Assembly (NCBI RefSeq): GCF_032854445.1
Contig: NW_027018107.1
Coordinates: 1 to 64,000, forward strand
Direction: 5' to 3'
From: Liolophura sinensis
Lineage: Eukaryota; Mollusca; Polyplacophora; Chitonida; Chitonidae
DNA: 64,000 bases
Made by a program: the position numbers and the translations under genes. The first letter of the stretch is position 1, and each line of letters starts with the position of its first letter. The notes under the pieces were generated by a model. The model was not told where the DNA came from. It saw only the letters and a program-made list of their open reading frames with translations, and did not search any database. Positions 51,198 through 63,849 of the stretch are shown piece by piece.

Positions 51198-51748
51198 CAC
51201 GTGCCCAGCAACGGCTCTTAATCCATCGAAACCATAGAAATTTGCCATTTTTCAACAGCTGGAGATGCCTGGCCCAATTGCGCATCTTTTGGCACCTTAT
51301 TGATGTGGGTCAGTGTTTGATTGTACTTTTTACAGCAGACTGTATCAAGTACCTTCTGTTTTTTTATAACCAAATGGTGTGGTTTTTCTACATGTAGATA
51401 AAGACATTGAGTTTTTCTTCGACTTAGAAGTCAGACATTTGCTGGGTGAGTTAAATGGGCTTGGCCCAAAGATTTGACGTCGTCTGGGCTACCGAAGGGC
51501 ACATAACTTATAATGAAATGCTGAATATAGTAATGACCAGTCGCGATTTTGTACATAGTTAATGTAGCCGATTTCAATTCGCAAAAAGACCAGGCAAAAA
51601 TCCAAAAGTAGAAAAACTGTTCCAATGCTGCTGGTAAGAGGCTAATCCGACGTATTTTGTGACGAGAAATCGAATGGTGCAAACCGCGTTGCTCTCCAAC
51701 CAATACTTTTGGCTGTAGCCACAAATGAATAATCAATGATGTCAAGAT
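51198..51748. repeat. Third copy of one monomer of the eight-monomer block
   Basis: Monomer 94 (551 bp) has CCATCGAAACC, GTTTGATTG, ATAACCAAATGG, GTCAGACATT and a GAAATGCTGAAT tail with CTCCAACC. These are the markers of monomers 83 and 91 (45149 and 49549). It follows monomer 93, so the array jumps from the end of the eight-unit block back to its sixth unit and then leaves the block. Private changes are TTTGCCATT near 51241, ACCTTCTGT near 51351 and two extra T in CGCGATTTTGTAC near 51543. Confidence 0.9.
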
Positions 51749-52298
51749 CACGTGCCCAGCAACGGCTCTTAATCCATGGAAACCATAGAAATTTGCAATT
51801 TTTCAACAGCTGGAGATGCCTGGCCCAATTGCGCATCTTTTGGCACCTTATTGATGTGGGTCAGTGTTCAATTGTACTTTTTACAGCAGACTGTATCAAG
51901 TACCTTGTGTTTTTTTTATATACAAATGGTGTGGTTTTTCTACATGTAGATAAAGACATTGAGTTTGTCTTCGACTTAGAAGTAAGACATTTGCTGGGTG
52001 AGTTAAATGGGCTTGGCCCAAAGATTTGACGTCGTCTGGGCTACCGAAGGGCACATAACTTATAATAAAAAGTTGAATATAGTAATGACCAGTCGCAATT
52101 GTACATAGTTAATGTAGCCGATTTCAATTCGCAAAAAGACCAGGCAAAAATCCAAAAGTGGAAAAACTGTTCCAATGCTGCTGGTAAGAGGCTAATCCGA
52201 CGTGTTTTGTGACAAGAAATCGAATGGTGCAAACCGCGTTGCTCTCCGACCAATACTTTTGGCTGTAGGCACAAATAAATAATCAATGATGTCAAGAT
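51749..52298. repeat. Monomer 95, counterpart of monomer 61
   Basis: A 550 bp CTTAATCC unit with TAATAAAAAGTT, GTCGCAATTG, an AGTGG tail and ACGTGTTTTGTGACAAG. This set is shared with monomer 61 at 33046, about 18.7 kb (34 monomers) upstream. A private GTAGGCACAAAT near 52267 replaces GTAGCCACAAAT. Confidence 0.9.
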
Positions 52299-54498
52299 CA
52301 CGTGCCCAGCAACGGCTCTTAATCCATGGAAACCATAGAAATTTGCAATTTTTCAACAGCTGGAGATGCCTGGCCCAATTGCGCATCTTTTGGCACCTTA
52401 TTGATGTGGGTCAGTGTTCAATTGTACTTTTTACAGCAGACTGTATCAAGTACCTTGTGTTTTTTTATAAACAGATGGTGTGGTTTTTCTACATGTAGAT
52501 AAAGACATTGAGTTTGTCTTCGACTTAGAAGTAAGACATTTGCTGGGTGAGTTAAATGGGCTTGGCCCAAAGATTTGACGTCGTCTGGGCTACCGAAGGG
52601 CACATAACTTATAATGAAAAGTTGAATATAGTAATGACCAGTCGCGATTGTACATAGTTAATGTAGCCGATTTCAATTCGCAAAAAGACCAGGCAAAAAT
52701 CCAAAAGTAGAAAAACTGTTCCAATGCTGCTGGTAAGAGGCTAATCCGACGTATTTTGTGACGAGAAATCGAATGGTGCAAACCGCGTTGCTCTCCAACC
52801 AATACTTTTGGCTGTAGCCACAAATGAATAATCAATGATGTCAAGATCACGTGCCCAGCAACGGCTCTTAATCCATGGAAACCATAGAAATTTGCAATTT
52901 TTCAACAGCTGGAGATGCCTGGCCCAATTGCGCATCTTTTGGCACCTTATTGATGTGGGTCAGTGTTCAATTGTACTTTTTACAGCAGACTGTATCAAGT
53001 ACCTTGTGTTTTTTTTATATACAAATGGTGTGGTTTTTCTACATGTAGATAAAGACATTGAGTTTGTCTTCGACTTAGAAGTAAGACATTTGCTGGGTGA
53101 GTTAAATGGGCTTGGCCCAAAGATTTGACGTCGTCTGGGCTACCGAAGGGCACATAACTTATAATGAAAAGTTGAATATAGTAATGACCAGTCGCGATTG
53201 TACATAGTTAATGTAGCCGATTTCAATTCGCAAAAAGACCAGGCAAAAATCCAAAAGTGGAAAAACTGTTCCAATGCTGCTGGTAAGAGGCTAATCCGAC
53301 GTATTTTGTGACAAGAAATCGAATGGTGCAAACCGCGTTGCTCTCCGACCAATACTTTTGGCTGTAGCCACAAATAAATAATCAATGATGTCAAGATCAC
53401 GTGCCCAGCAACGGCTCTTAATCCATGGAAACCATAGAAATTTGCAATTTTTCAACAGCTGGAGATGCCTGGCCCAATTGCGCATCTTTTGGCACCTTAT
53501 TGATGTGGGTCAGTGTTCAATTGTACTTTTTACAGCGGACTGTATCAAGTACCTTGTGTTTTTTTTGATATACAAATGGTGTGGTTTTTCTACATGTAGA
53601 TAAAGACATTGAGTTTTTCTTCGACTTAGGAGTAAGACATTTGCTGGGTGAGTTAAATGGGCTTGGCCCAAAGATTTGACGTCGTCTGGGCTACCGAAGG
53701 GCACATAACTTATAATGAAAAGTTGAATATAGTAATGACCAGTCGCGATTGTACATAGTTAATGTACCCGATTTCAATAAGCAAAAAGAACAGGCAAAAA
53801 CACAAAAGTAGAAAAACTGTTTCAATGCTGCTGGAAAGAGGCTAATCCGACGTATTTTGTGACGAGAAATCGAATGGTGCAAACCGCGTTGCTCTCCAAC
53901 CAATACTTTTGGCTGTAGCCACAAATGAATAATCAATGATGTCAAGATCACGTGCCCAGCAACGGCTCTTACTCCATGGAAACCAAGGAAATTTGCAATT
54001 TTTCAACAGCTGGAGATGCCTGGCCCAATTGCGCATCCTTTGGCACCTTATTGATGTGGGTCAGTGTTCAATTGTACTTTTTACAGCGGATTGTATCAAG
54101 TACCTTTTGTTTTTTTTATATACAAATGGTGTGTTTTTTCTACATGTAGATAAAGACATTGAGTTTGTCTTCGACTTAGAAGTAAGACATTTGCTGGGTG
54201 AGTTAAATGGGCTTGGCCCAAAGATTTGACGTCGTCTGGGCTACCGAAGGGCACATAACTTATAATGAAAAGTTGAATATAGTAATGACCAGTCGCGATT
54301 GTACATAGTTAATGTAGCCGATTTCAATAAGCAAAAACACCAGGCAAAAATCCAAAAGTAGAAAAACTGTTCCAATGCTGCTGGTAAGAGGCTAATCCGA
54401 CGTATTTTGTGACGAGAAATCGAATGGTGCAAACCGCGTTGCTCTCCGACCAATACTTTTGGCTGTAGCCACAAATGAATAATCAATGATGTCAAGAT
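52299..54498. repeat. Four-monomer block C, copy 3
   Basis: Monomers 96-99 start at 52299, 52848, 53398 and 53949. The order is AAACAGATGG with a CTCCAACC tail, an AGTGG tail with GTGACAAG, a GATATAC unit with the AAACACAAAAG and GGAAAGAGG tail and CTCCAACC, and a CTTACTCC/CATCC unit. It matches monomers 34-37 closely. Private changes include CTGTTTCAATG near 53818 and GTGTGTTTTTTC near 54129. Confidence 0.88.
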
Positions 54499-55597
54499 CA
54501 CGTGCCCAGCAACGGCTCTTTTATTCATGGAAACCATAGAAATTTGCAATTTTTCAACACCTGGAGATGCCTGGCCCAATTGCGCATCTTTTGGCACCTT
54601 ATTGATGTGGGTCAGTGTTCAATTGTACTTTTTACAGCAGACTGTATCAAGTACCTTGTGTTTTTTTATAAACAAATGGTGTGGTTTTTCTACATGTAGA
54701 TAAAGACATTGAGTTTTTCTTCGACTTAGAAGTAAGACATTTGCTGGGTGAGTTAAATGGGCTTGGCCCAAAGATTTGACGTCGTCTGGGCTACCGAAGG
54801 GCACATAACTTATAATGAAATGCTAAATATAGTAATGACCAGTCGCGATTGTACATAGTTAATGTAGCCGATTTCAATTCGCAAAAAGACCAGGCAAAAA
54901 TCCAAAAGTAGAAAAACTGTTCCAATGCTGCTAGTAAGAGGCTAATCCGACGTATTTTGTGACGAGAAATCGAATGGTGCAAACCGCGTTGCTCTCCGAC
55001 CAATACTTTTGGCTGTAGCCACAAATGAATAATCAATGATGTCAAGATCACGTGCCAGCAACGGTTCTTACTCCATGGAAACCAAGGAAATTTGCAATTT
55101 TTCAACAGCTGGAGATGCCTGGCCCAATTGCGCATCCTTTGGCACCTTATTGATGTGGGTCAGTGTTCAATTGTACTTTTTACAGCGGATTGTATCAAGT
55201 ACCTTTTGTTTTTTTTATATACAAATGGTGTGGTTTTTCTACATGTAGATAAAGACATTGAGTTTGTCTTCGACTTAGAAGTAAGACATTTGCTGGGTGA
55301 GTTAAATGGGCTTGGCCCAAAGATTTGACGTCGTCTGGGCTACCGAAGGGCACATAACTTATAATGAAAAGTTGAATATAGTAATGACCAGTCGCGATTG
55401 TACATAGTTAATGTAGCCGATTTCAATTCGCAAAAAGACCAGGCAAAAATCCAAAAGTAGAAAAACTGTTCCAATGCTGCTGGTAAGAGGCTAATCCGAC
55501 GTATTTTGTGACGAGAAATCGAATGGTGCAAACCGCGTTGCTCTCCGACCAATACTTTTGGCTGTAGCCACAAATGAATAATCAATGATGTCAAGAT
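54499..55597. repeat. Monomers 100-101, transition into the seven-monomer block
   Basis: Monomers start at 54499 and 55049. Monomer 100 has GGCTCTTTTATTC at the start, a form otherwise seen (as TTTTATCC) only in the monomers at 57249 and 61101. It also has CAACACCTGG, which breaks the usual CAGCTG, and TGAAATGCTAAAT. Monomer 101 starts CACGTGCCAGC with one C missing, and combines TTCTTACTCC with CATCC and TTTTTACAGCGG. Confidence 0.9.
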
Positions 55598-58500
55598 CAC
55601 GTGCCCAGCAACGGCTCTTACTCCATGGAAACCAAGGAAATTTGCAATTTCTCAACAGCTGGAGATGTCTGGCCCAATTGCGCATTCTTTGGCACCTTAT
55701 TGATGTGGGTCAGTGTTCAATTGTACTTTTTACAGCGGATTGTATCAAGTACCTTTTGTTTTTTTTATATACAAATGGTGTGGTTTTTCTACATGTAGAT
55801 AAAGACATTGAGTTTGTCTTCGACTTAGAAGTAAGACATTTGCTGGGTGAGTTAAATGGGCTTGGCCCAAAGATTTGACGTCGTCTGGGCTACCGAAGGG
55901 CACATAACTTATAATGAAAAGTTGAATATAGTAATGACCAGTCGCGATTGTACATAGTTAATGTAGCCGATTTCAATTCGCAAAAAGAACAGGCAAAAAT
56001 CCAAAAGTAGAAAAACTGTTCCAATGCTGCTGGTAAGAGGCTAATCCGACGTATTTTGTGACGAGAAATCGAATGGTGCAAACCGCGTTGCTCTCCGACC
56101 AATACTTTTGGCTGTAGCCACAAATGAATAATCAATGATGTCAAGATCACGTGCCCAGCAACGGTTCTTACTCCATGGAAACCAAGGAAATTTGCAATTT
56201 TTCAACAGCTGGAGATGTCTGGCCCAAATGCGCATTTTTTGGCACCTTATTGATGTGGGTCAGTGTTCAATTGTACTTTTTACAGCGGATTGTATCAAGT
56301 ACCTTTTGTTTTTTTTATATACAAATGGTGTGGTTTCTCTACATGTAGATAAAGACATTGAGTTTGTCTTCGACTTAGAAGTAAGACATTTGCTGGGTGA
56401 GTTAAATGGGCTTGGCCCAAAGATTTGACGTCGTCTGGGCTACCGAAGGGCACATAACTTATAATGAAAAGTTGAATATAGTAATGACCAGTCGCGATTG
56501 TACATAGTTAATGTAGCCGATTTCAATTCGCAAAAAGACCAGGCAAAAATCCAAAAGTAGAAAAACTGTTCCAATGCTGCTGGTAAGAGGCTAATCCGAC
56601 GTATTTTGTGACGAGAAATCGAATGGTGCAAACCGCGTTGCTCTCCGACCAATACTTTTGGCTGTAGCCACAAATGAATAATCAATGATGTCAAGATCAC
56701 GTGCACAGCAACGGCTCTTACTCCATGGAAACCAAGGAAATTTGCAATTTTTCAACAGCTGGAGATGCCTGGCCCAATTGCGCATCCTTTGGCACCTTAT
56801 TGATGTGGGTCAGTGTTCAATTGTACTTTTTACAGCGGATTGTATCAAGTACCTTTTGTTTTTTTTGATATACAAATGGTGTGGTTTTTCTACATGTAGA
56901 TAAAGACATTGAGTTTTTCTTCGACTTAGAAGTAAGACATTTGCTGGGTGAGTTAAATGGGCTTGGCCCAAAGATTTGACGTCGTCTGGGCTACCGAAGG
57001 GCACATAACTTATAATGAAAAGTTGAATATAGTAATGACCAGTCGCGATTGTACATAGTTAATGTAGCCGATTTCAATTCGCAAAAAGAACAGGCAAAAA
57101 TCCAAAAGTAGAAAAACTGTTCCAATGCTGCTGGTAAGAGGCTAATCCGACGTATTTTGTGACGAGAAATCGAATGGTGCAAACCGCGTTGCTCTCCGAC
57201 CAATACTTTTGGCTGTAGCCACAAATGAATAATCAATGATGTCAAGATCAAGTGCCCAGCAACGGCTCTTTTATCCATGGAAACCATAGAAATTTGCAAT
57301 TTTTCAACAGCTGGAGATGCCTGGCCCAATTGCGCATCTTTTGGCACCTTATTGATGTGGGTCAGTGTTCAATTGTACTTTTTACAGCAGACTGTATCAA
57401 GTACCTTGTGTTTTTTTTATATACAAATGGTGTGGTTTTTCTACATGTAGATAAAGACATTGAGTTTGTCTTCGACTTAGGAGTAAGACATTTGCTGGGT
57501 GAGTTAAATGGGCTTGGCCCAAAGATTTGACGTCGTCTGAGCTACCGAAGGGCACATAACCTATAATGGAATGCTGAAAATAGTAATGACCAGTCGCGAT
57601 TGTACATAGTTAATGTAGCCGATTTCAATTAGCAAAAAGACCAGGCAAAAATCCAAAACTGGAAAAACTGTTCCAATGCTGCTGGTAAGAGGCTAATCCG
57701 ACGTATTTTGTGACGAGAAATCGAATGGTGCAAACCGCGTTGCTCTCCGACCAATACTTTTGGCTGTAGCCACAAATGAATAATCAATGATGTCAAGATC
57801 ACGTGCCTAGCAACGGCTCTTACTCCATTGAAACCAAGGAAATTTGCAATTTTTCAACAGCTGGAGATGCCTGGCCCAATTGCGCATCCTTTGGCACCTT
57901 ATTGATGTGGGTCAGTGTTCAATTGTACTTTTTACAGCGGATTGTATCAAGTACCTTTTGTTTTTTTTATATACAAATGGTGTGGTTTTTCTACATGTAG
58001 ATAAAGACATTGAGTTTGTCTTCGACTTAGGAGTAAGACATTTGCTGGGTGAGTTAAATGGGCTTGGCCCAAAGATTTGACGTCGTCTGAGCTACCGAAG
58101 GGCACATAACCTATAATGAAATGCTGAAAATAGTAATGACCAGTAGCGATTGTACATAGTTAATGTAGCCGATTTCAATTAGCAAAAAGACCAGGCAAAA
58201 ATCCAAAACTGGAAAAACTGTTCCAATGCTGCTGGTAAGAGGCTAATCCGACGTATTTTGTGACGAGAAATCGAATGGTGCAAACCGCGTTGCTCTCCGA
58301 CCAATACTTTTGGCTGTAGCCACAAATGAATAATCAATGATGTCAAGATCACGTGCCTAGCAACGGCTCTTACTCCATTGAAACCAAGGAAATTTGCAAT
58401 TTTTCAACAGCTGGAGATGCCTGGCCCAATTGCGCATCCTTTGGCACCTTATTGATGTGGGTCAGTGTTCAATTGTACTTTTTACAGCGGATTGTATCAA

Positions 58501-59449
58501 GTACCTTTTGTTTTTTTTATATACAAATGGTGTGGTTTTTCTACATGTAGATAAAGACATTGAGTTTGTCTTCGACTTAGAAGTAAGACATTTGCTGGGT
58601 GAGTTAAATGGGCTTGGCCCAAAGATTTGACGTCGTCTGGGCTACCGAAGGGCACATAACTTATAATGAAAAGTTGAATATAGTAATGACCAGTCGCGAT
58701 TGTACATAGTTAATGTAGCCGATTTCAATTCGCAAAAAGACCAGGCAAAAATCCAAAAGTCGAAAAACTGTTCCAATGCTGCTGGTAAGAGGCTAATCCG
58801 ACGTATTTTGTGACGAGAAATCGAATGGTGCAAACCGCGTTGCTCTCCGACCAATACTTTTGGCTGTAGCCACAAATGAATAATCAATGATGTCAAGATC
58901 ACGTGCCCAGCAACGGTTTTTAATCCATGGAAACCATAGAAATTTGCAATTTTTCAACAGCTGGAGATGCCTGGCCCAATTGCGCATCCTTTGGCACCTT
59001 ATTGATGTGGGTCAGTGTTCAATTGTACTTTTTACAGCGGATTGTATCAAGTACCTTTTGTTTTTTTTATATACAAATGGTGTGGTTTTTCTACATGTAG
59101 ATAAAGACATTGAGTTTGTCTTCGACTTAGAAGTAAGACATTTGCTGGGTGAGTTAAATGGGCTTGGCCCAAAGATTTGACGTCGTCTGGGCTACCGAAG
59201 GGCACATAACTTATAATGAAAAGTTGAATATAGTAATGACCAGTCGCGATTGTACATAGTTAATGTAGCCGATTTCAATTCGCAAAAAGACCAGGCAAAA
59301 ATCCAAAAGTAGAAAAACTGTTCCAATGCTGCTGGTAAGAGGCTAATCCGACGTATTTTGTGACGAGAAATCGAATGGTGCAAACCGCGTTGCTCTCCGA
59401 CCAATACTTTTGGCTGTAGCCACAAATGAATAATCAATGATGTCAAGAT
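55598..59449. repeat. Seven-monomer duplication, copy 1 (3.85 kb)
   Basis: Monomers 102-108 start at 55598, 56148, 56698, 57249, 57800, 58350 and 58900. Private markers in order are TTTCTCAACAG with GATGTCTGG, CCCAAATGCGCATTTTTT with GTTTCTCTAC, CACGTGCACAGC, CAAGTGCCC with TTTTATCC, two successive CACGTGCCTAGC/CCATTGAAACC units with CTGAGCTACC or CCTATAATG edges, and AACGGTTTTTAATCC. All but one of these seven units recur at an offset of 3852 bp. Confidence 0.95.
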
Positions 59450-62400
59450 CACGTGCCCAGCAACGGCTCTTACTCCATGGAAACCAAGGAAATTTGCAAT
59501 TTCTCAACAGCTGGAGATGTCTGGCCCAATTGCGCATTCTTTGGCACCTTATTGATGTGGGTCAGTGTTCAATTGTACTTTTTACAGCGGATTGTATCAA
59601 GTACCTTTTGTTTTTTTTATATACAAATGGTGTGGTTTTTCTACATGTAGATAAAGACATTGAGTTTGTCTTCGACTTAGAAGTAAGACATTTGCTGGGT
59701 GAGTTAAATGGGCTTGGCCCAAAGATTTGACGTCGTCTGGGCTACCGAAGGGCACATAACTTATAATGAAAAGTTGAATATAGTAATGACCAGTCGCGAT
59801 TGTACATAGTTAATGTAGCCGATTTCAATTCGCAAAAAGAACAGGCAAAAATCCAAAAGTAGAAAAACTGTTCCAATGCTGCTGGTAAGAGGCTAATCCG
59901 ACGTATTTTGTGACGAGAAATCGAATGGTGCAAACCGCGTTGCTCTCCGACCAATACTTTTGGCTGTAGCCACAAATGAATAATCAATGATGTCAAGATC
60001 ACGTGCCCAGCAACGGTTCTTACTCCATGGAAACCAAGGAAATTTGCAATTTTTCAACAGCTGGAGATGTCTGGCCCAAATGCGCATTTTTTGGCACCTT
60101 ATTGATGTGGGTCAGTGTTCAATTGTACTTTTTACAGCGGATTGTATCAAGTACCTTTTGTTTTTTTTATATACAAATGGTGTGGTTTCTCTACATGTAG
60201 ATAAAGACATTGAGTTTGTCTTCGACTTAGAAGTAAGACATTTGCTGGGTGAGTTAAATGGGCTTGGCCCAAAGATTTGACGTCGTCTGGGCTACCGAAG
60301 GGCACATAACTTATAATGAAAAGTTGAATATAGTAATGACCAGTCGCGATTGTACATAGTTAATGTAGCCGATTTCAATTCGCAAAAAGACCAGGCAAAA
60401 ATCCAAAAGTAGAAAAACTGTTCCAATGCTGCTGGTAAGAGGCTAATCCGACGTATTTTGTGACGAGAAATCGAATGGTGCAAACCGCGTTGCTCTCCGA
60501 CCAATACTTTTGGCTGTAGCCACAAATGAATAATCAATGATGTCAAGATCACGTGCACAGCAACGGCTCTTACTCCATGGAAACCAAGGAAATTTGCAAT
60601 TTTTCAACAGCTGGAGATGCCTGGCCCAATTGCGCATCCTTTGGCACCTTATTGATGTGGGTCAGTGTTCAATTGTACTTTTTACAGCGGATTGTATCAA
60701 GTACCTTTTGTTTTTTTTGATATACAAATGGTGTGGTTTTTCTACATGTAGATAAAGACATTGAGTTTTTCTTCGACTTAGAAGTAAGACATTTGCTGGG
60801 TGAGTTAAATGGGCTTGGCCCAAAGATTTGACGTCGTCTGGGCTACCGAAGGGCACATAACTTATAATGAAAAGTTGAATATAGTAATGACCAGTCGCGA
60901 TTGTACATAGTTAATGTAGCCGATTTCAATTCGCAAAAAGAACAGGCAAAAATCCAAAAGTAGAAAAACTGTTCCAATGCTGCTGGTAAGAGGCTAATCC
61001 GACGTATTTTGTGACGAGAAATCGAATGGTGCAAACCGCGTTGCTCTCCGACCAATACTTTTGGCTGTAGCCACAAATGAATAATCAATGATGTCAAGAT
61101 CAAGTGCCCAGCAACGGCTCTTTTATCCATGGAAACCATAGAAATTTGCAATTTTTCAACAGCTGGAGATGCCTGGCCCAATTGCGCATCTTTTGGCACC
61201 TTATTGATGTGGGTCAGTGTTCAATTGTACTTTTTACAGCAGACTGTATCAAGTACCTTGTGTTTTTTTTATATACAAATGGTGTGGTTTTTCTACATGT
61301 AGATAAAGACATTGAGTTTGTCTTCGACTTAGGAGTAAGACATTTGCTGGGTGAGTTAAATGGGCTTGGCCCAAAGATTTGACGTCGTCTGCGCTACCGA
61401 AGGGCACATAACCTATAATGGAATGCTGAAAATAGTAATGACCAGTAGCGATTGTACATAGTTAATGTAGCCGATTTCAATTAGCAAAAAGACCAGGCAA
61501 AAATCCAAAACTGGAAAAACTGTTCCAATGCTGCTGGTAAGAGGCTAATCCGACGTATTTTGTGACGAGAAATCGAATGGTGCAAACCGCGTTGCTCTCC
61601 GACCAATACTTTTGGCTGTAGCCACAAATGAATAATCAATGATGTCAAGATCACGTGCCTAGCAACGGCTCTTACTCCATTGAAACCAAGGAAATTTGCA
61701 ATTTTTCAACAGCTGGAGATGCCTGGCCCAATTGCGCATCCTTTGGCACCTTATTGATGTGGGTCAGTGTTCAATTGTACTTTTTACAGCGGATTGTATC
61801 AAGTACCTTTTGTTTTTTTTAAATACAAATGGTGTGGTTTTTCTACATGTAGATAAAGACATTGAGTTTGTCTTCGACTTAGAAGTAAGACATTTGCTGG
61901 GTGAGTTAAATGGGCTTGGCCCAAAGATTTGACGTCGTCTGGGCTACCGAAGGGCACATAACTTATAATGAAAAGTTGAATATAGTAATGACCAGTCGCG
62001 ATTGTACATAGTTAATGTAGCCGATTTCAATTCGCAAAAAGACCAGGCAAAAATCCAAAAGTCGAAAAACTGTTCCAATGCTGCTGGTAAGAGGCTAATC
62101 CGACGTATTTTGTGACGAGAAATCGAATGGTGCAAACCGCGTTGCTCTCCGACCAATACTTTTGGCTGTAGCCACAAATGAATAATCAATGATGTCAAGA
62201 TCACGTGCCCAGCAACGGTTTTTAATCCATGGAAACCATAGAAATTTGCAATTTTTCAACAGCTGGAGATGCCTGGCCCAATTGCGCATCTTTTGGCACC
62301 TTATTGATGTGGGTCAGTGTTCAATTGTATTTTTTACAGCAGACTGTATCAAGTACCTTGTGTTTTTTTATAAACAAATGGTGTGGTTTTTCTACATGTA

Positions 62401-62750
62401 GATAAAGACATTGAGTTTGTCTTCGACTTAGAAGTAAGACATTTGCTGGGTGAGTTAAATGGGCTTGGCCCAAAGATTTGACGTCGTCTGGGCTACCGAA
62501 GGGCACATAACTTATAATGATATGCTGAATATAGTAATGACCAGTCGCGATTGTACATAGTTAATGTAGCCGATTTCAATTCGCAAAAAGACCTGGCAAA
62601 AATCCAAAAGTAGAAAAACTGTTCCAATGCTGCTGGTAAGAGGCTAATCCGACGTATTTTGTGACGAGAAATCGAATGGTGCAAACCGCGTTGCTCTCCG
62701 ACCAATACTTTTGGCTGTAGCCACAAATGAATAATCAATGATGTCAAGAT
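59450..62750. repeat. Seven-monomer duplication, copy 2, one monomer shorter
   Basis: Monomers 109-114 start at 59450, 60000, 60550, 61101, 61652 and 62202. They repeat the marker order of 55598-59449, but only one CACGTGCCTAGC unit is present instead of two, so the offset drops from 3852 to 3302 bp after it. The match ends inside monomer 114: AACGGTTTTTAATCC is shared, but from about 62287 CATCTTTT replaces CATCC. A private CTGCGCTACC near 61389 replaces CTGAGCTACC. Either the second copy lost a monomer or the first gained one. Confidence 0.93.
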
Positions 62751-63849
62751 CACGTGCCCAGCAACGGCTCTTAATCCATGGAAACCATAGAAATTTGCAA
62801 TTTTTCAACAGCTGGAGATGCCTGGCCCAATTGCGCATCTTTTGGCACCTTATTGATGTGGGTCAGTGTTCAATTGTACTTTTTACAGCAGACTGTATCA
62901 AGTACCTTGTGTTTTTTTATAAACAAATGGTGTGGTTTTTCTACATGTAGATAAAGACATTGAGTTTGTCTTCGACTTAGAAGTAAGACATTTGCTGGGT
63001 GAGTTAAATGGGCTTGGCCCAAAGATTTGACGTCGTCTGGGCTACCGAAGGGCACATAACTTATAATGAAATGCTGAATATAGTAATGACCAGTCGCGAT
63101 TGTACATAGTTAATGTAGCCGATTTCAATTCGCAAAAAGACCTGGCAAAAATCCAAAAGTAGAAAAACTGTTCCAATGCTGCTGGTAAGAGGCTAATCCG
63201 ACGTATTTTGTGACGAGAAATCGAATGGTGCAAACCGCGTTGCTCTCCGACCAATACTTTTGGCTGTAGCCACAAATGAATAATCAATGATGTCAAGATC
63301 ACGTGCCCAGCAACGGCTCTTACTCCATGGAAACCAAGGAAATTTGCAATTTTTCAACAGCTGGAGATGCCTGGCCCAATTGCGCATCCTTTGGCACCTT
63401 ATTGATGTGGGTCAGTGTTCAATTGTACTTTTCACAGCGGATTGTATCAAGTACCTTGTGTTTTTTTTATATACAAATGGTGTGGTTTTTCTACATGTAG
63501 ATAAAGACATTGAGTTTGTCTTCGACTTAGAAGTAAGACATTTGCTGGGTGAGCTAAATGGGCTTGGCCCAAAGATTTGACGTCGCCTGGGCTACCGAAG
63601 GGCACATAACTTATAATGAAAAGTTGAATATAGTAATGACCAGTCGCGATTGTACATAGTTAATGTAGCCGATTTCAATTCGCAAAAAGACCAGGCAAAA
63701 ATCCAAAAGTAGAAAAACTGTTCCAATGCTGCTGGTAAGAGGCTAATCCGACGTATTTTGTGACGAGAAATCGAATGGTGCAAACCGCGTTGCTCTCCGA
63801 CCAATACTTTTGGCTGTAGCCACAAATGAATAATCAATGATGTCAAGAT
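62751..63849. repeat. Monomers 115-116
   Basis: Monomers start at 62751 and 63300. Monomer 115 is a 549 bp CTTAATCC unit with ATAAACAAATGG whose tail (GAAATGCTGAAT, GACCTGGC, AGTAG) nearly repeats the tail of monomer 114. That makes a one-monomer tandem step from about 62340 to 63300. Monomer 116 is a standard CTTACTCC/CATCC unit with private GAGCTAAATG and GTCGCCTGGG changes near 63551-63590. Confidence 0.92.
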
